From contig NC_074725.1 in NCBI RefSeq assembly GCF_947242115.1, positions 17,485,511-17,549,510 on the forward strand: a stretch of DNA of 64,000 bases, in the 5' to 3' direction. Numbering within the stretch: the first letter of the stretch is position 1; each line of letters starts with the position of its first letter. The notes under the pieces are model-generated. The model did not search any database and was not told where the DNA came from. It worked only from the letters and a program-made list of their open reading frames with translations. Positions 57,455 to 64,000 of this stretch are shown piece after piece. Origin of the DNA: Biomphalaria glabrata (Eukaryota; Mollusca; Gastropoda; Planorbidae). A program made the translations under genes and the position numbers.

Positions 57455-58735
57455 TTGTCTCTCTCTCTCTCTCTCTTTTCCATCTTCAACGTTTCTCTCT
57501 TCTCCTGCAATTTCCCATCTCTTTTCTTTTTCATCTGTCTTTCTTTTTCTATCCCTTGCTCTTCTATCTGTTTTTTCTCTCTATTTGACCTTTCTCTCCT
57601 CGCTCTGTTTCTGTCTCTCTCAGACACACATATACTTATATTTCTAAATTTATCATTCTTATTCAGGTATTTTAGGTCTATAGGTCTGAAAAAAGCAACA
57701 ACAAGAGAAACACATATATTGAGCTTAAATTCTCTCTCACTCTTTCTATCGACATATTCAACTCTCTCTTTTCTCTTGTACTTTCTCTTTCTCTCTCTCT
57801 CTGTGTTTCTTTCTTCTCTCTCTCTCTCTCTCCATGTTTCTCTTGTCTTTTCTTCTTCTTTTCTCTCTCTCTGTGTTTCTTTCTTCTCTCTCTCTCTGTG
57901 TTTCTTTCTTCTCTCTCTCTCTCTGTGTTTCTTTCTTCTCTCTCTCTCTCTGTGTTTCTTTCTTCTCTCTCTCTCTCTCTCTGTTTCTTTCTTCTCTCTC
58001 TCTCTCTCTCTCTCTGTGTTTCTTTCTTCTCTTTCTCTCTCTCTCTGTGTTTCTTTCTTCTCTCTCTCTCTGTGTTTCTTTCTTCTCTCTCTCTCTCTCT
58101 CTCTCTGTGTGTTTCTTTCTTCTCTCTCTCTCTCTCTCTGTGTTTCTTTCTTCTCTCTCTCTCTCTCTGTGTTTCTTTCTTCTCTCTCTCTCTCTATGTT
58201 TCTCTTTTCTTTTCTTCTTCTCTCTCTCTTTCTCTCTCTCTCTCCATATTTCTCTTTTCTTTTCTTCTTCTCTCTTTCTCTGTTTCTTTCTTTTCTCTCT
58301 CTGTTTCTCTTTTCTTCTTCTCTCTCTCTCTCTCTCCATGTTTCTCTTTTCTTTTCTTCTTCTCTCTCTCTTTCTCTCTCTCTCTCCATATTTCTCTTTT
58401 CTTTTCTTCTTCTCTCTTTCTCTGTTTCTTTCTTTTCTCTCTCTGTTTCTCTTTTCTTCTCTCTCTCTCTCTCTGTGTTTCTTTCTTCTCTCTCTCTCTC
58501 TATGTTTCTCTTTTCTTTTCTTCTTCTCTCTCTCTTTCTCTCTCTCTCTCCATATTTCTCTTTTCTTTTCTTCTTCTCTCTTTCTCTGTTTCTTTCTTTT
58601 CTCTCTCTGTTTCTCTTTTCTTCTTCTCTCTCTCTCTCTCTCCATGTTTCTCTTTTCTTTTCTTCTTCTCTCTCTCTTTCTCTCTCTCTCTCCATGTTTC
58701 TCTTTTCTTTTCTTCTCTCTCTCTCCTCTCTATAT
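57455..58735. repeat. Polypyrimidine (CT-rich) array, about 1.3 kb
   Basis: It is almost pure C and T on the + strand after about 57770, built of (CT)n joined by TGTGTTTCTTTCTTCTC and CATGTTTCTCTTTTC words. From 58195 a larger unit repeats: the word CTCCATATTTCTC occurs near 58243, 58386 and 58550, giving periods of about 143 and 164 bp. All long frames across it, on both strands, are by-products of the repeat. Confidence 0.95.
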
Positions 58736-59228
58736 GTTTTTCTCTATTTTAAATACACTTACACTTATTTTCAAATGTCATACTAAAAGGAAATATTTCA
58801 TATCAAAGAAATAACTGTTTATGAGTATAGTGTATAGCTAGCATATTGTACATATGCCTGTCTACATATTGTAACAGATGTTAGGAACAGATTCGATCTT
58901 GTGGTCTCAACATTTTTGTGTATTGAGTTGATCCTTTCAAAATCAAGAATCTGCATCTTAAACTGTCTCACGTCTTTCGGTAGCTCCAAAACCGAATAAA
59001 TCATAGATCTAGATCGAATTCCATGGTATGACTTCGTTGATAATTTTTTACTCCACTAATTTTCAAAAGTCTTAATTATAAAGGATGCACACATCTTTTA
59101 AGTAATTTATTTTTCAAAAAGTAATTTCCCACTGCCTGCACTCTTCTCTCGCCGTTTCGTTATTTTGTGGTAATAACGAGAGACGACGTGACTGGTTGTT
59201 GGGCCTGTCAACTCGTAGGCCCAGTGTG

Positions 59229-59257
59229 GCGTCACTTCCGCAGTTTATGATTGCGTG
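59229..59257 (+). promoter_or_regulatory. Possible promoter and non-coding exon of the gene at 60186
   Basis: GGCGTCACTTCCGCAG combines an ETS-type ACTTCCG word with a CRE-like half-site, and GATTGCGTGAGTT at 59252-59264 could be a donor. The surroundings are less AT-rich than usual. This is a guess about a 5' UTR exon, 0.9 kb upstream of the start codon. Confidence 0.25.
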
Positions 59258-60185
59258 AGTTCTTTTTTTTTCTGATTCATTCTAACAGAACAATTTGTTG
59301 ACAGATATTCGATTTTTTTTTGAATATAAGTTATCAACTAGATTTTACTAGGATTTTAAAAATAAAATTCCTGTTAATTTACGTGGTCAGCAAATATATA
59401 GGGCCTATAATATTAGACATGAAGGTAAATTAATTTGGCGACAAATGTTTAAAAATAATATTCATGTAAGGCAAGGTGGCAACTTTCTTTAGTTCAACAT
59501 TTCTGAACAAACGTTTATACGGATCGTAAATACAGTTTAAAGGTACGGTACATCTTCATATTTAATGAAATATTTCATTTTAAAATTGCATATATTGTAA
59601 TAAAAATGTAATACATAAAATATTTAAAAAATAGTTTAATTTCAACTCGAATTAACAAAAACAAAACAACAACACTTAAAGACATATACTTTTATGATGT
59701 TATAAATAAATGTAGTACCAATATAAACACACACACAAACTATTTAGTATTTAATGTATCCATGACGTATCTATATATAATTACATCATGATACACGTAA
59801 AGAGAAGTTGTTTTTTTTAAATTTCCACTTCACATTTACTTGCAGATATCTTGCGGCATTTAAACCTATAGTATTCCAGGACACCTACAATCGAAACTCT
59901 CGCAGAGGTTTCATTCTGTGTGCATGTAATTAGAAGTTTTCTGATCGTTACCTTGATAACGTCTGAAACATGGGCATTTTTTTTCATCATATGTTTTGTG
60001 CTTGTTCTGTTGATTTTTTCATGTGGATGATACACTTTGGTTTCCAAGTTATCCGTGTCTTATGATAATTCATAGATGCCCAAAAAAGCTTAACTGAAAT
60101 AGAGATTTCTGATGAATTAATAGAGATTTAGAACAGTTAAAATAGTTGGAGATACAAGTAGAAACACCAATTTGTTCAGTTAAAG

Positions 60186-60347
60186 ATGACTACAGTGGCA
60201 GCTCCCAGTGAGCTCCCTGATGTGCCCGAGTGTCCAATTGATTCTCAAACGAGCGTTGACGACAGACGGATGCGATGGGTGGAGTTCTTTGATCGTGAGA
60301 AATATTTACAGCATGTTCTGTTGATGAGATCCCGACAATTTTCTGCG
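60186..60347 (+). CDS. First coding exon of an unrecognised gene
   Basis: The ATG follows an in-frame TAG at 60159-60161. The exon holds 54 codons and ends at TCTGCG with the strong donor GTAAGT (60348), in phase 0. The peptide starts MTTVAAPSELPDVPECP and continues VDDRRMRWVEFFDREKYLQH, then VLLMRSRQFSA. The second half is rich in charged and aromatic residues and probably helical. There is neither a signal peptide nor a membrane segment. I do not recognise the family. No following exon was found in the 3.6 kb to the window end, so the gene continues beyond it. The good start context, donor and GC-richer coding composition make it more likely real than chance. Confidence 0.65.
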
Positions 60348-60499
60348 GTAAGTTTTGAATACGATTTGAGATAAATTAATTCCTACAATTAGATCACACT
60401 GTCTTCACAATCAAAAGTTAATTGGTAGAGAAAGGTGGTCAAAAGACACAAGTAAAAAAATTGATTCATTTATTTCCAGCTAAATTTGCGCAAATTTGG

Positions 60500-60572
60500 A
60501 GTATGGCTGGTTAGTTAAGTTGATAAAGCGTCGCGAGAATGTCGTGGGTTCTGCGCCCATACTGGCCACTTT
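60500..60572 (+). repeat. tRNA-like SINE head, family E
   Basis: TGGCTGGTTAGTTAAGTTGA and GTGGGTTCTGCGCCCATACT give A- and B-box-like words. It resembles 30785-30870. It lies in intron 1 of the unrecognised gene. Confidence 0.5.
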
Positions 60573-60975
60573 TATTTCTCTTTAGTTTTTCAATGATAAA
60601 TAAAATGCGAATGTTTAGTTTAATTGAACATAAATAGGAACAGATTTGTTTTTAAAATTATTTTAGGCTCCTGCTAGTTTTTTTTTCCTAACGCTTGCTA
60701 TGTTTTAAAGCACGTTTGTGTCTTGAATGCACAGTGGTTTTTTTTAAATGAATGTAACTTATGTAATATTAGCAGTACACACCGGCTACGCCCGTTGATG
60801 TGTTCACAGGCTTTATAGTGTTTTATAGACATAATATTCCCCCCCCCCTCCTTTTCTTTTTTTTTTTTTAATTTCAATAAACGGGCATTTTAGCGATCTT
60901 TTTTTTTAACATACTTTTTTTAGCCCGTGAATTATTGTATCTGTAGACTGAAATGAAACGGCACGCTCTCTGCTC

Positions 60976-60978
60976 TTT

Positions 60979-61034
<56 letters not shown>
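60976..61034. repeat. (CT)n microsatellite
   Basis: About 55 bp of CT with two TTT interruptions. Confidence 0.9.
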
Positions 61035-61038
<4 letters not shown>

Positions 61039-61261
61039 ATCTTTGGAACCCCCAATTTGTTTTTTTTTTGACTGTGTATCGTAATTTCTCTCTGATGCTT
61101 TCAAGTAACATAAATGTTTTAATCCAGTGTCAAAAATCATCTTAGGATCGATTTGATAAATTCCGTTTCAACTTTTATGTACAGCGAATTATTAAAATTA
61201 AATTGTGCGAAAAGCGCTATTTAAAAAAAATTAATATTAAAAAAAAATTATCGCGCGATTA

Positions 61262-61326
61262 GTAACTTAAAACCCTGACCCTCAGATTTAAAGTCTGATG
61301 CTCTACCGACAGAGCTGGCCGAGTGT
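61262..61326 (-). repeat. tRNA-Lys-like degenerate sequence
   Basis: On the minus strand GGCCAGCTCTGTCGGTAGAG and CATCAGACTTTAAATCTGAG resemble the D arm and anticodon arm of tRNA-Lys, but the T arm is degraded. I call it a tRNA pseudogene or SINE head. Confidence 0.55.
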
Positions 61327-61653
61327 TATCTGAGGAAATTACGCACAAAAAGTAAAGTGCTTAAAAGCTGAACTATAATCTTGTACTTTTCAATATGTTG
61401 GCTTAAAAAAATGTTGCGTCGAAATTGAGAATAAGAAATTGTTTTTTGGTAAATTTAACCGCTGTGGTTTCGATCATGAGAATATCTTACTGTTCCTAGA
61501 TCTAAGGTAAGTGATAAAGGGCTAAACTTTTCGTATTTTTTTCGTCCACGGCAAGATGGAGAATTGGTGATGAATGATAATATAAAAAATTTAAAAAATC
61601 AAATTGGCATATGTATATATCATTGCATATCTATAAAGTATTTTGATATAGTA

Positions 61654-61912
61654 AAGTACCCATTTCAGACTTTCCGATCTATACGGCAGAGGATGTAAAG
61701 GTCATCTATTCCTATTGCAAACGGTTAGCGACGTGTTATGTGGCCAGCACAACGACCAATCATCTTTACTTTTCCTCAACCGATGTCAGGTAGTTGGGTC
61801 AACTCAAGATAGCTTTAAAATTCACAAAATTAAAAACGCCAGTCGACACAGGGATTCAAAGTCAAGACTCTTGGTTCATAAGCTAAGCGCTTTACCACTC
61901 AGCCACCAAGGC
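61654..61912 (-). repeat. tRNA-derived SINE, family A, diverged
   Basis: On the minus strand GGTGGCTGAGTGGTAAAGCG opens the tRNA-like head and the tail ends GTCTGAAATGGGTAC. It is the most diverged of the five copies. Confidence 0.75.
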
Positions 61913-61979
61913 AGTATATGTACTAGCGATCGGAGTGTGAGCCAGAATGCAATGTAGCACTTGTTATAAGGCTTACATT

Positions 61980-62815
61980 TTCATTATACTGAAGTCTGTG
62001 TAATTTAATATGGAAAAAAAAAAAAGCCCCACAAAAACTAACAAACAAAAAGAAACAAAACAAAAAAATAATAATAATAAAAAACATAACACTAAATTTT
62101 CACAAGCTCCGAAAAATTAATTAAAAAAAAAAAAGAAATTTGTGTTGGCCTATGTAGACGCAGTTTGCTTATTTTAATTAAAAACAAAACAAAATGGTGC
62201 GCTATGTCGAGCACAACATAATTGGAGTTTGAATACAGTTTTTTTTTTTTATGATTTAAACACAATTAACAGACGTATCAAAAGAAAATGGTTTCTCTTA
62301 GACCTATTTTGGTCTCTAAAAATTGAGTACATGAAAAAAGAAAACGTAAATTTACAAAAAAAAACAACAAAAAAAAAAAACAAACTATTTTTAAAATTGT
62401 TCTATTAAAAGTATTAATGCAAGAAAACTAATAAAAAATGAAAAATAAATTCTTTTAAGTTTATGATTTACTTTCTGCTCTACATATGATGTCATTCTTT
62501 GTACTTCTTAAACAACTAGCCAGGTACATGAAAGCTTACACAGACCAGGAAATTGCTCGCGACCACGTCGCGAAGAAGATATAAAAACAAAACAAAATAC
62601 ACATTTTTAAAGAGCTTTTGAGAGAACATCAGTATAATTAATATGACAGGCCTTACCCTGCCCCTCTCCACCATTATTGTTTTGTTTTAATATGACAAAG
62701 TACGCTAGTCTAGATCTAGTTTAAAATAGTCCAAAAGTTTCTTGGCAGTAGATCATGACAAATAATCTCCCTCACAAACTAACACAGAAGGTGTTTATCA
62801 TGTTTCATCCAAATT
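61980..62815. other. A-rich stretch, nothing recognised
   Basis: Poly-A rich simple sequence (about 62010-62130 and 62330-62390); no exon or element boundary seen. Confidence 0.4.
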
Positions 62816-62817
62816 TT

Positions 62818-63246
62818 TTTTTTATTACAAAGCTTATATCAACTCACTCTGTCCGTCTGCCAGTCTGGTAAAAAGTTTGTAAACTTTATTTCTCCCACTC
62901 CCATTCTCAAATCAAGCTGAAATTTGGCACAATTACTCCCTTTACCTGACAACACAAGAATAAATAAAAAAAAACAATTAACTAATTAACTATTGGTAGT
63001 TAATTATTTTATTTGGTATCTCGAACAAGGGAAAGAAATTGTATTTGACTGAAGTGGTATAAACTGAATTAGTCTCATTGAGCCCTCGAGTTCGAATTGA
63101 AATCGTATACCTTTTTTAAAATGCATTTAAAAAGCCATCATGGTAACATTCACACTGATACCCCTTCTCTCCCCCCTTTTTTTTCCTAACTGGTTCAGAC
63201 AAGTGATATGATCGTTGCGCATTGAGAAAGCTAAAAGCATGAAATT
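62818..63246 (+). repeat. Dispersed repeat family B copy
   Basis: It carries ACAAAGCTTATATCAACTCA, GAAATTTGGCACAATTACTC, ATTAACTATTGGTAGTTAAT, GAACAAGGGAAAGAAATTG, ATGCATTTAAAAAGCCATC and a single GTGATATGATCGTTGCGCAT unit. It ends where the LINE piece begins. Confidence 0.85.
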
Positions 63247-63586
63247 GCATCCTCTCTTTGGGACCCCTCAACTCAAGAAAACATTAAGAAACTGGAACAG
63301 ACACAAAATAGAGCAGTGAGATTCATAACAAACGAATATTCACATTTGACTTGAGTAACACATTTAGTAAAATCACTAAATTTAGAAAGGGGAAGACTCA
63401 AAAGTAAAGTAGCAATTATACATAAAACACTGAACCATAATCTTTAAATACAAAAACAAAATCTAATAAAATACTCAGAAAGACACAAAGATAAAGGCAC
63501 ATGCCTTGTTCCATATGCTAGGACAAATTTGTACAAATACTCCTTCTTCCCTAGTGCTATAAGAGCATGGAATGGGGTTGCCTGAG

Positions 63587-63590
<4 letters not shown>
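63247..63590 (+). mobile_element. CR1-like LINE ORF2 C-terminal fragment
   Basis: The + strand frame reads SSLWDPSTQENIKKLEQTQN, RAVRFITNEYSH, then NLERGRLKSKVAIIHKTLN and LVPYARTNLYKYSFFPSAIR, AWNGVA. This is the conserved end of the reverse transcriptase ORF in CR1/jockey-type LINEs (the LEQTQNRA.RFI and FFPSAIRAWN motifs). Three in-frame stops make it dead. It ends in an (AT)n run. Confidence 0.85.

Positions 63591-63654
<64 letters not shown>
63591..63654. repeat. (AT)n microsatellite
   Basis: About 60 bp of pure AT following the LINE end. Confidence 0.95.
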
Positions 63655-63660
<6 letters not shown>

Positions 63661-63971
63661 GGGCTAATATTATCTGACTTTACTTCTATCTCAATTATTA
63701 CTCTACATTAGCCACAGAACATTACAAAATATACTTGATAACAACTTTCCCTTTTATAAAATGACACATTTATTTATCACTGGGAAGTCCGTCTAGTCTT
63801 CATAAACGTCGCTATTTCTAACTAACATCCATGCTGATCTCTTGTTCGTCTATCCTACTAGGCCTACGTCATTCGTTTGTCTTACTACGTCACTACTTTT
63901 ACCGTCCATAAAAAAATAAACAATTTATTTGTCTGACAAAACTAACATACTCTCTAAACTAGTATATAACA
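63655..63971. mobile_element. Candidate solo LTR
   Basis: A 317-bp segment starting TGTTGTGGGCTAAT and ending AGTATATAACA, with ATAT on both sides. It is placed in an AT microsatellite like the candidate at 40284-40773. The family is unknown, and the target duplication is uninformative in this context. Confidence 0.45.
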
Positions 63972-64000
63972 ATATATATATATATATATTAAGTGTGTTA

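Noticed and set aside
57374-58814. Several long open frames of 284-470 codons on both strands
   Set aside because: They consist of Ser/Leu/Phe or Arg/Glu/Lys repeats produced by the CT-rich array. They overlap in several frames and both strands, and have no domain or splice context.
61262-61326. A working tRNA-Lys
   Set aside because: The anticodon loop is off register and the T arm is degraded; it is a pseudogene or SINE head.

Overview
The window looks like nuclear DNA of a heterobranch gastropod, most like pulmonate freshwater snails. The evidence is AT-rich, intron-rich animal genes, several tRNA-derived SINE families, LINE, hAT and Ty3-type fossils, and long blocks made of the palindromes TCTAGA/AGATCT. 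The assignment to a snail is inference; the sequence carries no species marker.

Two host genes can be read completely on the + strand, by matching splice sites and codon phase. The first (13698-26474, 12 coding exons, 638 aa) is an ENOX1/2 orthologue: Gly/Met/Pro-rich N-terminus, one RRM, acidic/basic nuclear-type segment, coiled coils and the conserved ENOX C-terminus. The second (33829-49023, 8 coding exons, 424 aa) is mannose-6-phosphate isomerase (MPI), with all zinc ligands and the catalytic Arg at the human residue numbers. Its start codon sits in a 16-nt coding exon followed by an 8.4-kb intron full of repeats. A third + strand gene begins at 60186 (54-codon first exon) and leaves the window; I do not recognise it. 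An exon-like half of an OTU domain lies inside MPI intron 1.

Layout: 1-13.6 kb is repeats (palindrome blocks, a 5'-truncated LINE, a hAT element, a Ty3-type pol fossil with a candidate LTR, SINEs). 13.7-26.7 kb is ENOX with SINEs and LINE tails in its introns. 26.7-33.8 kb is intergenic, with SINEs, an internally deleted hAT and MITEs. 33.8-49.1 kb is MPI. 49.1-52.9 kb is repeat-poor and may be 3' UTR. 53-59 kb holds a composite repeat, a 42-bp array, a 27-bp array (22 units) and 1.3 kb of polypyrimidine. 59-64 kb has the start of the third gene, then SINEs, a LINE tail and an LTR-like piece.

The genes do not form a pathway: MPI links glycolysis to mannose metabolism and glycosylation, while ENOX is an RRM/coiled-coil protein. 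The most informative non-genic signals are datable insertions with target duplications (some with an unfilled copy elsewhere in the window), a minisatellite whose single-copy ancestor is still visible in sister repeats, and the OTU half-domain. I found no convincing new multi-gene system.
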